This document shows, in pieces, positions 1 to 8,466 of a stretch of 23,801 nt of DNA. The stretch lies in IMG/VR virus record IMGVR_UViG_3300023109_000140, positions 1 through 23,801 of that record; one strand, 5' to 3'. The notes under the pieces are model-generated. The model made no database searches. It was not told the DNA's origin and saw only the letters and a list, made by a program, of their open reading frames with translations. The stretch is from a virus. Each line of letters starts with the position of its first letter. Position 1 is the first letter of the stretch. Position numbers and translations under genes: made by a program.

Positions 1-483
1 AGAGTTGGATTGAAGCTCTTGGATGTCTCTTAGAGTCAACCCTTTGAAGTCAAGGACATCAGAAGAACCTTCTCTGCGCAGGAATTGCCCTGCTGAACCG
101 CCAGTCACACGAATCCTAGACATGTCTCCAAGAGTAAGTCTGTTAGTGCCAGTTACATTAAAGTCAACGTTCGCATTAAAGATAGTGTTTGCATAAACAT
201 CAAACTCACGAGCACCTGTACCACTGATCTCAACGTTTGACTGAACAACGAGCAAAGATTCGTTTGTAGTATTGCCGCCTTGGATAGTAGTAGCTCGAAT
301 CTCATCAGCAGAAAATGTACCAATAATATGCGCATTACCTGTGGCTAAACCACCACGATTGGAAGAACCCGCTCTTGAAACAGTAACAGCATTATTAGAA
401 ATTACTGTGGCATAGAAATTAGTATTCAGCCGCCAAGTATTAAAGCTGTCAGTAAGTTCTGTATTTGGTACATTGACTGTCAT
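1..483 (-). CDS. N-terminal part of a fibre-like virion structural protein (cut by window edge)
   Basis: An open frame starts at an ATG at 483-481 and runs off the left edge with no stop, giving 161 residues. It begins MTVNVPNTELTDSF and continues with NTWRLNTNFYATVISNN. The rest is rich in Gly, Ser, Thr and Asn with short beta-type repeats, such as a VEISGTGAREFDVYAN stretch, and ends near LTLRDIQELQSNS. The opening ELTDSFNTWR segment resembles the N-termini of tail-fibre or peripheral baseplate proteins in marine T4-like phages; that is family memory, not a search. The ATG overlaps the stop of the upstream 73-aa gene as ATGA, so translation is probably coupled. Position at the end of the baseplate block fits a fibre or fibre-attachment protein. 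The C-terminal receptor-binding part is not in the window, so the role is inferred. Confidence 0.6.
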   Translation of the reverse strand, partial: MTVNVPNTELTDSFNTWRLNTNFYATVISNNAVTVSRAGSSNRGGLATGNAHIIGTFSADEIRATTIQGGNTTNESLLVVQSNVEISGTGAREFDVYANTIFNANVDFNVTGTNRLTLGDMSRIRVTGGSAGQFLRREGSSDVLDFKGLTLRDIQELQSNS

Positions 484-701
484 TTGTTTTCTTCTCTATC
501 TAATAATTTAACCAGAAGCGACTTAATTTCTGATATGTCGCTTTCCAGTTTATCTACCCTGTCCAAAGAACGATCAATTTCTTTTTGCCTCGCTCTTCTC
601 GCTTTATAATCTTTGAGAGATTGTATATCAACATTCAAAACAGCAGAGGTACTCATGTCCCTCACTATGTCATCATTATTTTCTATCTTCACTTTACTCA
701 T
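480..701 (-). CDS. Small coiled-coil protein of unknown function
   Basis: This 73-aa protein has no family I recognise. The first 25 residues are acidic and polar (MSKVKIENNDDIVRDMS). The second half is strongly charged and helical, with a basic stretch (KARRARQKEID) followed by heptad-spaced hydrophobics (RVDKLESDISEIKSLLVKLLDREENK), which suggests a short parallel coiled coil. The start ATG overlaps the stop of the 1992-aa gene as ATGA, and its own stop overlaps the ATG of the fibre-like gene in the same way. This wedges it between two large structural genes with no separate ribosome site. A small trimerising or dimerising chaperone, or an adaptor for the following fibre-like protein, would fit, but that is inference from position and helix pattern only. 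Confidence 0.7.
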   Translation of the reverse strand: MSKVKIENNDDIVRDMSTSAVLNVDIQSLKDYKARRARQKEIDRSLDRVDKLESDISEIKSLLVKLLDREENK

Positions 702-3700
702 TTTTGTAGCGCTATCACTCGCATATCTCTAACCAATGGCACAACCTGAGTACCTGTAGAAGTCATAACGATCTTAATTGCAAAGCTCTTAAATCCGTTA
801 AATTTACTTCCGTTTGAGTTCATATACCAAACAACCTCATCGTCGCTAGTATTTAGTCTAGCATGAGAGTTAGCGCTCGCAGCAGCCAAGAAGTTTTGCC
901 CGTCAGTATTAGCAGAGAAAGAATATTCATACTCTTTATAATCTTCTCTGTTCACAGAGTCAGAATCGCCAGTTGATGTATCTACTGTTAGCGGAGTGTA
1001 ATCCTTTTCATAGATACCTTCAGGATCTTCTGGGTTGTGGATTCTTGCATAAACTTTTACATCTGTTCCAGAAGGTTTCCAAGCACTCACAAAAACTTTA
1101 ATGTCTTCAGCTTCGTTTCCGTCAGATAGCTCAACAATTTTGGAAATGTGTCTTACTTCTGAATTACCAACTTCTTTATGCTCGTCAGTAGCATCATTAT
1201 TGATTGAGTTGCCGATAGCCAGAACATTAAGTCTGGAAGCATCAACAATTGGCGAAACGTTTGGATCAGAAGTTCTGATTTTACCACGAATCAATAGGGA
1301 TTTGTTTGTACCGTTTCTTGCAGCCAAACCAACTTCATTTGATCTTGAATACAGCTGCTTCTCTGAATCCAAGTATTCTGTAGTCTTACCATTATCGCCA
1401 GCAACAAACGTATCGGAGATAACACCAGTAGAAGAAGTGGTTCTTACAGTCCACTCAACACTTGTGTTTGAGTATTCAATAGTTGGCAGTTTAGGAACAA
1501 GAGCATTGAAAGGAACATTATAGATACTTTCAATTTGCGCACGGGCACCCGAAGTCTGACCAACCACATAACTGTTAGCTGAGAAACCACCGTTGGAGTC
1601 AACAAGATGCAACTTACTATTAACTTGATCTTCGTAGTATGCAAACCCAACAGCTGTTCCTGGAGTAAATGCATCAACAGTACCAGTTCCTGTCCAGCTA
1701 GTGCCGGAAACAGATACATTCGAGCCTGCAGCTGCAGCTGGAACCCAAGCGCTGGCACCATAGTTGGCTGCGGTTTGTAACTCTACCTCGCCAGCACCAT
1801 CATCTGAAGTAATGGAGATAACTTCAGCATTAGCAGTGAAGGAATTGTACGTTAGGTTGATGTAGTTTCCTGTTGCTAGAGCTGTAGTATTACCTGTAAT
1901 GCCTGTAATGGTCATGGTTGGTAGATCTGAAACCTTCTCGCCAAGCATAAAGTTTTTCAATTTATTCTGTGTATTGAAGAACTCATAATTTTTATTCTGG
2001 AGATAAAGTAGACCATCAACATTTGTCTGGAATTTAGCCTTCCTGAGTACAAACTTTATATCTTCTTTCTGTGAAACCGACCAAGTCGTATCATTTGAAG
2101 ATGTCATCATAACACCAGCTGCTGGTGCTTTATCAACAAGGAGGTTTGAGGTAATATCTGTACCACCCAATTCTGCTGTCCAGATTCTAAACTCATCACT
2201 ATTGCCTGCTGGGATAACCACAAAACAATAATCTTTACCGTTCTTCAGGAATACTGGGGAATCGAAAGTAAAGGTTGTGGCAACAGATGCATCAGCACTG
2301 ATTTCAACCAAGTTTCTGGTTGTTGAGCCGAATGGAACAATTGTTGAAGTTGGGGTTCCATTCTCCATTTCACGAATTTGAATTGTGATGGGGTATTGCA
2401 CAGACCTTTTAGCGAAGAACAGATCTAGTTCTGTCACAAAAATACCATCAGATTCTGCGGCGGAAACGAAGAAGCTTTGTGCAATTGGGTCGCTATTCAC
2501 GCCTGCGCCTTCACCACCCTCACGGCGACGTGGTGGTGGTGGGGGTGGCGGAATAACCTGCCTTCTCACCGAAGTCAATCTTCTGCTTGATGTCACTGCC
2601 GTATCAACAAACTGAGGAACCTTAATATTCATGATCGACTTTTGCTGGTCAACATCAACAGGAACACTTGTGTATTCAGCCTTTGCTGAAGTGGTAACGG
2701 TGTCAATTTCTCTTAGAGGATCTTCAATATCTAATAGTTTGAATTCACGTGAACCGATTCTGAATTTCAGATTGTCATCATTAGGAATAGTGAAATGTCC
2801 AAAAACGTTACCATTATGGTCAGTAATCAGTTCCGAACCGACAGAGCCAGTATTTGCATAATTCTCATTTGAGGGGGACACATATGCGCTTACGTCCTCG
2901 CCGTCAAAGAATGGCCAAACACGAGTGTCTGGTCTCATCCGAATGCCTTGGAACTTAATAGTTTTCGAGCGCATATAATCTCGAATAGCAACATTAGTAG
3001 TTCTTGTACCAAGATCAAATGACTGGATAGCAGGACTTACAGTAGTTGTCACACCATTTCTGATTTGAGACGTTTGAGTTGTGGTTGTGATTACTCTACC
3101 ACCACCAGCTGTATTTCGAGTATTTACATCTCTATCTGTGTTACTTGTTTCCCAACCACCCCAGTCTGTTCCTGTGACTCCTGTTCTATTAGCAAGCTCA
3201 ACAAAGGAATCATACATACCATCAAAGTCAAGCTGAACATCTGGAAGCGTATTGATGTCAGTAGCGTTGTCCATTGACGGGAAAAGGTTTACTTCACCAG
3301 TCCAATTAAACGTTAATTCCTGTACAGGATTTCGTTGCTTAGTGGCATATGGCTGTGAAACATATTCAACGCTAGTGTGGTTTAATGCATATGTCTCATT
3401 CCCGACCCGACCAGCAACAGTGGTCACATCAGCGCTGACCAAACCCGTCGAAGAATCTTCAAATTCAACATAGTTTTTCTGGAACGTTGGTCTCAGCAAA
3501 CCTTTTGTCTTGTCAATAGCAGCTCTATAGCCTTCTCTTGTAGTATCAGCAACGTTGTGTCCAACGAAGTTATCTACCAAGAAACCATTTTTAAATCTAT
3601 CGAGACCAGAGCCATTAAAGATCTGCTTATTTCTTGCAGAAAGCTCAAGCGCATTAAGAGAAGAATAATATTCAACATTCTTCAGACGTCGATCAAGAAC

Positions 3701-6676
3701 ACGAATATCTCTCATGACATATCTTCTGTTGTTCTCAACGTTCACACGAACTTGATAATCTGGTCTGTTCTTAGCTTTTGCAACATACGGGGAAAGGGAT
3801 GGATAAGGAGGAATATCCAAAACAGCAAGAGTCATCGAAGAAGCTTTTTCTTCTGGCACTCTTGGTAATCTTGAAGGAACCCCTTGTGTGATTTCAAACG
3901 TACCTTCAGAGCTGAGTGTAACTCTGTCTTTTCTTGGCAAGTAAAATTGGACCGCAGTTTGGAAGTTCTCGTCTGGGGTTGGCGTATGCGCACCTGTTGA
4001 TGCAATAGAGAACACACTACCAATTCCAGGGTTATTTGGAGCTGAACCAGCAGTTGCAGTTGGAGTAATAACTTCAGTTGTATATGGGCGGAAATCGATT
4101 GAATCTCTCAAGTCATATATCTTACCACTTGTTGGTGAGATGAACAGAGGGATATCCGCTGTAGCCATTTTATCAGCAGCATCTGCATTCGCATCGTCAA
4201 TCGGGTACGAGTCTGCGCAGAGGAATCCAGTACCACTAGAAATATCTCTACCAAAATAATCAAATTCTACAAGAAGCTCTGAGTTTGATACGTCAAGAGA
4301 ACTTGTTGATTTCTTAATTAATTTTGAAGTCGCATAGTGCGTATCTTTTTGGCCATCGTCCAAGATAAAATGCGAAGTAACATCTTCACTCGATGTTGTG
4401 ACACCAGAAGAAGCTTTATACACTTTCCTGATACGAGTGATATCAGAAACACCAAGAGACCAAGGACCAACGGAACCTGATGGGTGAGAAGAAGTCGTAA
4501 GCTTGACGAATTTATTTTTATTGATTACTTTCGATGCTGGGATCGCATCAGTTCTCAGAGTATTATAGAGAACCGAAGCCGTAAATGTACCCGTAAGAGT
4601 AATCCCAGAAGCGCCGAATAGAGAAATACTATGTTGATTTGTTGTAGATACTATTGTCCCACGATTGGCTAAATCAAAGACTTTACCATTCGGGATTGAC
4701 ATCTTATGGTTGTGAGATAGACCACTGCCGTCAGTTAATTGGCTGTCATCATTCTGACACTCGAGAGATGTTTGGCTGTCGATCTTCGTGATGACAGCAC
4801 TCTCACTATTGAAGGTGATTATATCTCCGACCACATATTGGTCTTGGAAAGTTGTCAAAGAACCTGTGACGGTAGCAACTCCAAGAGTGGTACTGACATC
4901 AGAAATCGTGCCAGTCAAGTCGCCTGTCTCAGCTGTGGAAGTAGCGACTACAATAATATTTTTCTCGTCTGGTGTAGTCAACGTACCAGTATCATTCATG
5001 ACGTTAGTCCCGCCAGAATGCGCTGTGTTGGAAGATACAGTAGAGGTGCCACCAGTAGTGAATGTAATTGTAGATTCATTTCTGAAAACAAATTGAGTTT
5101 CTACAGCGTTGTCTTTATTTCTAAGAGTTTTAGTTCCGCTTTGGGCGAATGGGAATACCAGTCCACTCAAAGAAGAATCTTTAATAGAAGCGTTACCACC
5201 CTCAAGAACGACATCAGCAAAAGCTTTCTGCCCATTCTGGCTATTCATGATAACTGATCTCACTTCAGTGAATGAGTGTCCAGCTGCCATATTAATATCG
5301 CTGATGTAGATTCTGTATTGCCCTGTCGGTGTTGCGCCATCTCCAGAATTATACTGAACGCCACGAACATATGCAGTACCAATAGATTGTCCAGACAAAC
5401 CAGTTGTAGCATATGTTGTTGAGCTCACAGCTTTATGGGCTGTGTCATAAAGATAAACACCACGCAAACCTTGGACGTCAAACTGCCCTGCTACCTCGTC
5501 GCAAATTACATAAGAACCGATTGCTTGGCCAATAACTGTGGACTCGTTTGTTTCAACGGTTGTAGCTTTTTCAATTGTGATTGGAACAGGAGAGTGTAGC
5601 TTTGTTCGCTTACCGCCAACATAACCCAACCCATCTTCAATAGAGGCGACCAATAGATCTGCATCGCCTTCATCTGCTGCACTATATCTCCCCAAGTTGG
5701 TGGAGTTTTTGAGGTGTTCACGAATACGAATATTGAATGGCTCTACAGCAAAGTTTCCGTTTGTCTCAAAGAACTTAGTGTCGATGTAATCACCAATGTC
5801 AGAATAAGTTGTGTCTTTGATTTTTGTGGTAAGCTCACCTTCTCTGAGGGTTGACACAGTGAAGAAGGTTTCGGTATTCGAAGAACCGAGAGGTCTTGTT
5901 GTAAGAACAGGTGTGAGTTTCAGTCTGTCCGCTCCAGGCGCACCAGCATTCGTTGAGCCACTTGCGTTGTCATACAAAGAGCTGTCTTCAAATGAATTTA
6001 CAGTAGACTCCCTCGTTTCAAATCCAATATTGATATCAGGAACAGTTGTGTATCTACCAGCAATTGCTGATTGAGGACCAGTTCTAATAAAAACACCTTT
6101 GTGGTAAATAATGCCATCAGTAGCAGAAACTTTAAGTCCAACGCCAGTAGAATTAGAGGAATAGCTTGTCGCTGCAGCGATGAATGCATTAGAAGAATAG
6201 TTCTTAACAACAAGAACTTCATCATCAAGGAAAGATTTGCTAGTATTATTTGAACCAGAGTTAACATAGTCGACATAGATAGTTGAGGTAGAAGGAAATG
6301 CCTGCTCAGTACCTTGTTTGAATGCGACAAGGCGACCAATCATACCACTTGTTTCACCGACAACGATAGCATTGGCAAGTTTGCCAGTCGCTGTCAAGAA
6401 GTTTTCTTCGATCACAAGAGTGTTGTTTGCATCTCTGTCTTTAATCCGCACCCAGTTCACACGGTTGGTTGTGAGGCTGATACCACTAACAACAGTACCA
6501 TTCACCAAAACTTCGTTTGCGAACCTTTCCACCTGATTCTGCAAGATAGTTTGGAGCTGGGTTAGCTCTCTTGCTTGAACCGCATATCCAGGACGAAATA
6601 AAACCCTGTGGAAGTTTTTAGCTTCCTCGTAATCGTCGAAATATGGGCTTTCATTGAGGTTTGTTTCAAGTGTCAT
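698..6676 (-). CDS. Very large peripheral baseplate/virion structural protein (DUF4815 type)
   Basis: This is a 1992-aa protein. Its N-terminus (SPYFDDYEEAKNFHRVLFRP, then GYAVQARELTQLQTILQNQ, about residues 10-50) matches what I recall of the DUF4815 family of large structural proteins in marine T4-like phages. The middle is a long run of Ser/Thr/Gly-rich beta domains. At about residues 1376-1388 there is a run of seven prolines followed by RRR and a Gly/Glu-rich stretch, which looks like a hinge. The following NSDPIAQSFFVSA opens a compact beta domain (to about 1520) with a carbohydrate-binding-module look. An ATG start 11 nt after the gp8 stop is preceded by AAGGTAG. It follows gp8, the place T4 uses for gp9/gp10/gp11, and none of those three is seen here, so this protein may replace them at the baseplate edge (inference). 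No catalytic motif was recognised. Confidence 0.8.
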   Translation of the reverse strand: MTLETNLNESPYFDDYEEAKNFHRVLFRPGYAVQARELTQLQTILQNQVERFANEVLVNGTVVSGISLTTNRVNWVRIKDRDANNTLVIEENFLTATGKLANAIVVGETSGMIGRLVAFKQGTEQAFPSTSTIYVDYVNSGSNNTSKSFLDDEVLVVKNYSSNAFIAAATSYSSNSTGVGLKVSATDGIIYHKGVFIRTGPQSAIAGRYTTVPDINIGFETRESTVNSFEDSSLYDNASGSTNAGAPGADRLKLTPVLTTRPLGSSNTETFFTVSTLREGELTTKIKDTTYSDIGDYIDTKFFETNGNFAVEPFNIRIREHLKNSTNLGRYSAADEGDADLLVASIEDGLGYVGGKRTKLHSPVPITIEKATTVETNESTVIGQAIGSYVICDEVAGQFDVQGLRGVYLYDTAHKAVSSTTYATTGLSGQSIGTAYVRGVQYNSGDGATPTGQYRIYISDINMAAGHSFTEVRSVIMNSQNGQKAFADVVLEGGNASIKDSSLSGLVFPFAQSGTKTLRNKDNAVETQFVFRNESTITFTTGGTSTVSSNTAHSGGTNVMNDTGTLTTPDEKNIIVVATSTAETGDLTGTISDVSTTLGVATVTGSLTTFQDQYVVGDIITFNSESAVITKIDSQTSLECQNDDSQLTDGSGLSHNHKMSIPNGKVFDLANRGTIVSTTNQHSISLFGASGITLTGTFTASVLYNTLRTDAIPASKVINKNKFVKLTTSSHPSGSVGPWSLGVSDITRIRKVYKASSGVTTSSEDVTSHFILDDGQKDTHYATSKLIKKSTSSLDVSNSELLVEFDYFGRDISSGTGFLCADSYPIDDANADAADKMATADIPLFISPTSGKIYDLRDSIDFRPYTTEVITPTATAGSAPNNPGIGSVFSIASTGAHTPTPDENFQTAVQFYLPRKDRVTLSSEGTFEITQGVPSRLPRVPEEKASSMTLAVLDIPPYPSLSPYVAKAKNRPDYQVRVNVENNRRYVMRDIRVLDRRLKNVEYYSSLNALELSARNKQIFNGSGLDRFKNGFLVDNFVGHNVADTTREGYRAAIDKTKGLLRPTFQKNYVEFEDSSTGLVSADVTTVAGRVGNETYALNHTSVEYVSQPYATKQRNPVQELTFNWTGEVNLFPSMDNATDINTLPDVQLDFDGMYDSFVELANRTGVTGTDWGGWETSNTDRDVNTRNTAGGGRVITTTTQTSQIRNGVTTTVSPAIQSFDLGTRTTNVAIRDYMRSKTIKFQGIRMRPDTRVWPFFDGEDVSAYVSPSNENYANTGSVGSELITDHNGNVFGHFTIPNDDNLKFRIGSREFKLLDIEDPLREIDTVTTSAKAEYTSVPVDVDQQKSIMNIKVPQFVDTAVTSSRRLTSVRRQVIPPPPPPPRRREGGEGAGVNSDPIAQSFFVSAAESDGIFVTELDLFFAKRSVQYPITIQIREMENGTPTSTIVPFGSTTRNLVEISADASVATTFTFDSPVFLKNGKDYCFVVIPAGNSDEFRIWTAELGGTDITSNLLVDKAPAAGVMMTSSNDTTWSVSQKEDIKFVLRKAKFQTNVDGLLYLQNKNYEFFNTQNKLKNFMLGEKVSDLPTMTITGITGNTTALATGNYINLTYNSFTANAEVISITSDDGAGEVELQTAANYGASAWVPAAAAGSNVSVSGTSWTGTGTVDAFTPGTAVGFAYYEDQVNSKLHLVDSNGGFSANSYVVGQTSGARAQIESIYNVPFNALVPKLPTIEYSNTSVEWTVRTTSSTGVISDTFVAGDNGKTTEYLDSEKQLYSRSNEVGLAARNGTNKSLLIRGKIRTSDPNVSPIVDASRLNVLAIGNSINNDATDEHKEVGNSEVRHISKIVELSDGNEAEDIKVFVSAWKPSGTDVKVYARIHNPEDPEGIYEKDYTPLTVDTSTGDSDSVNREDYKEYEYSFSANTDGQNFLAAASANSHARLNTSDDEVVWYMNSNGSKFNGFKSFAIKIVMTSTGTQVVPLVRDMRVIALQK

Positions 6677-6687
6677 TTATTCTACCT

Positions 6688-8466
6688 TTAAAAATCTAGA
6701 ATGATTTTAAAATCTTCTGTTTGATCTATTTTTCTTTCGACGGGTTCAAAGTTCTCAGTATAGAGCACTTCACCAGAGAATGTATTGGCTTCTGGACCAC
6801 GAATTCTTTCGACAACTGCGACTTTAACATCAGACTCAGATGTCATAAGAATATCGTCTTTAGTGAACGGAGTGTACTTCCCATAACTTTCAACATTATT
6901 TAGGTATATTGTATAGAAGGAATTATCGTCTTCAGTCTCATCTTTTCGAGTAAATACAACAGAACCATTAGATGCTTGTACTGCATTTTTAAGAGCATCT
7001 CTACTCAAGATAGCCAAGCTCGTATCAGTAACAAACTCAAGTTGACCAAACTCTGCTCTTGCTCTGTTTCTTTCGTTTGTGAGGATATCGCCAACCTGAA
7101 TTGGGTTTACTGGTTCATTATTATCCATCTGAATATATGAAGCAACAAGTCTTGTCATAAAGCTCAGAGTTGTTGGAGAATTAGAATTGTTCGCAATAGC
7201 TTCTGGTGTAATTGAATTATTAGAATTGACTTTAAGGATTGGATCCTTTAGAATAGAAAGAGTTCTGAATGATGTGTTAGCTGGAATATATCCATTACCA
7301 TTTGCGGAGACGCCTTCCAAACCTTTAGTGGTGACGTTGAGCATAATCTTATCAGCGCCAAGTTCTTTAACAGGGTCGCCTCCATGCCCACCAAGCGGCG
7401 ATATGATAACATTTGCACTTGCACCTGAGCCATGAATAGAGTTCGCAGTAATAATAGCTTTCGCCCTTGTATACAGAGAGCCTGTATTTAATACTGAAAC
7501 ATTAGCAATGGCTCCGCTGTTAGCCACTCGAGCGTATGCGAGAGCACCCGAACCATCACCAATAATAGTAACAGTCGGTGAAATGATTACTCTAGAATCC
7601 GTATTAGCAGGTGTCGAAAACTCTGCATTGACAGTTAGTGTCTTCGAAGAACCCTCATAGTTAATTACTCTACGAAGCTGCCCTGCACCACTACCAGAGA
7701 AAATATAAACTGAGCAACCATTATAAAAATTATCTACGGGCGAGGGTGGGTTTTCACCTGCGTTTGAGAGCTTGAGAGTATTGTCAGTTGAGAGCTCTAC
7801 AACACCATCAGAAATTTGAACATAGCCAAATCCAGGTGAGTTTAATTCGAGAACATCAATAGATCCATTAGAGGCAGCTTGTTGGACAACCCACTGTCTC
7901 GAATTCTCGACGCTATTGCCCTGAGATTCCAATGTCTTAACTGGCATATATGATGCTGTGAGAAACTTTCTAGCTTCTCCCAAAGAAATACTATACATAT
8001 ATTTCCAAGTATAACCATCGCTGGTTGTAAATGGAATCTGGGAATGCCCAGTAGGTTTTACTGTTGACTTTGATGAGTTATTATTATATAAACACTTATA
8101 TACATTATATTCATCAGTTAAAACATAAAAGTTTTTATCATAGATGTCTAGCTCAATATCTCTAAACATAGAATAAATTGTATCATATTCCCAGTCAACA
8201 CGATTGGTAACGAAAGAAATGTCATCAGGGCTAATTCTCTTACCACCGATAAAGTTTCTTTTGATGTCATATTCCAAGTTCTGGATATTGTGTTTAGTTG
8301 TATCGGGTGAAGGTTCATTGACCCACTCTTTGTCTTGTCCGAGAACAGCATAGAGGACAACAGATTTTTTATCGTTGCTACCATCTGTTGCATTAATAGC
8401 CTCAATAAACGCTTTGGCATTATTGATTGACAAATCTTTTGTCGAATGTTTATAGAATGAAGCCAT
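6688..8466 (-). CDS. gp8: Baseplate wedge subunit gp8
   Basis: This 592-aa protein is related to T4 gp8, a wedge component that dimerises around the gp6-gp7 ring. The recognisable stretch lies at about residues 110-170: NVYKCLYNNNSSKSTVKPTG, then a TSDGYTWKYMYSISLGEARK segment and a FLTASYMPVKT segment. It is much longer than T4 gp8 (334 aa). The extra length is Gly/Ser/Asn-rich beta sequence in the second half, including a PLGGHGGDPVKELGAD segment that recurs in marine gp8 proteins as I remember them. The start ATG shares its A with the stop of the upstream gp7-like gene (TAATG). The C-terminus (TENFEPVERKIDQTEDFKII) resembles the end of the T4-like family. Assignment rests on motif recognition plus the gp25-gp6-gp7-gp8 order. 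Confidence 0.85.
   Translation of the reverse strand: MASFYKHSTKDLSINNAKAFIEAINATDGSNDKKSVVLYAVLGQDKEWVNEPSPDTTKHNIQNLEYDIKRNFIGGKRISPDDISFVTNRVDWEYDTIYSMFRDIELDIYDKNFYVLTDEYNVYKCLYNNNSSKSTVKPTGHSQIPFTTSDGYTWKYMYSISLGEARKFLTASYMPVKTLESQGNSVENSRQWVVQQAASNGSIDVLELNSPGFGYVQISDGVVELSTDNTLKLSNAGENPPSPVDNFYNGCSVYIFSGSGAGQLRRVINYEGSSKTLTVNAEFSTPANTDSRVIISPTVTIIGDGSGALAYARVANSGAIANVSVLNTGSLYTRAKAIITANSIHGSGASANVIISPLGGHGGDPVKELGADKIMLNVTTKGLEGVSANGNGYIPANTSFRTLSILKDPILKVNSNNSITPEAIANNSNSPTTLSFMTRLVASYIQMDNNEPVNPIQVGDILTNERNRARAEFGQLEFVTDTSLAILSRDALKNAVQASNGSVVFTRKDETEDDNSFYTIYLNNVESYGKYTPFTKDDILMTSESDVKVAVVERIRGPEANTFSGEVLYTENFEPVERKIDQTEDFKIILDF

Noticed and set aside
4739-5257. 172-codon open frame on the plus strand inside the 1992-aa gene
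   Set aside because: It is antisense to a well-supported structural gene, has no ribosome site or recognisable motif, and its Ser/Thr/Cys-rich composition is what the complement of a Thr/Ser/Val-rich gene gives.
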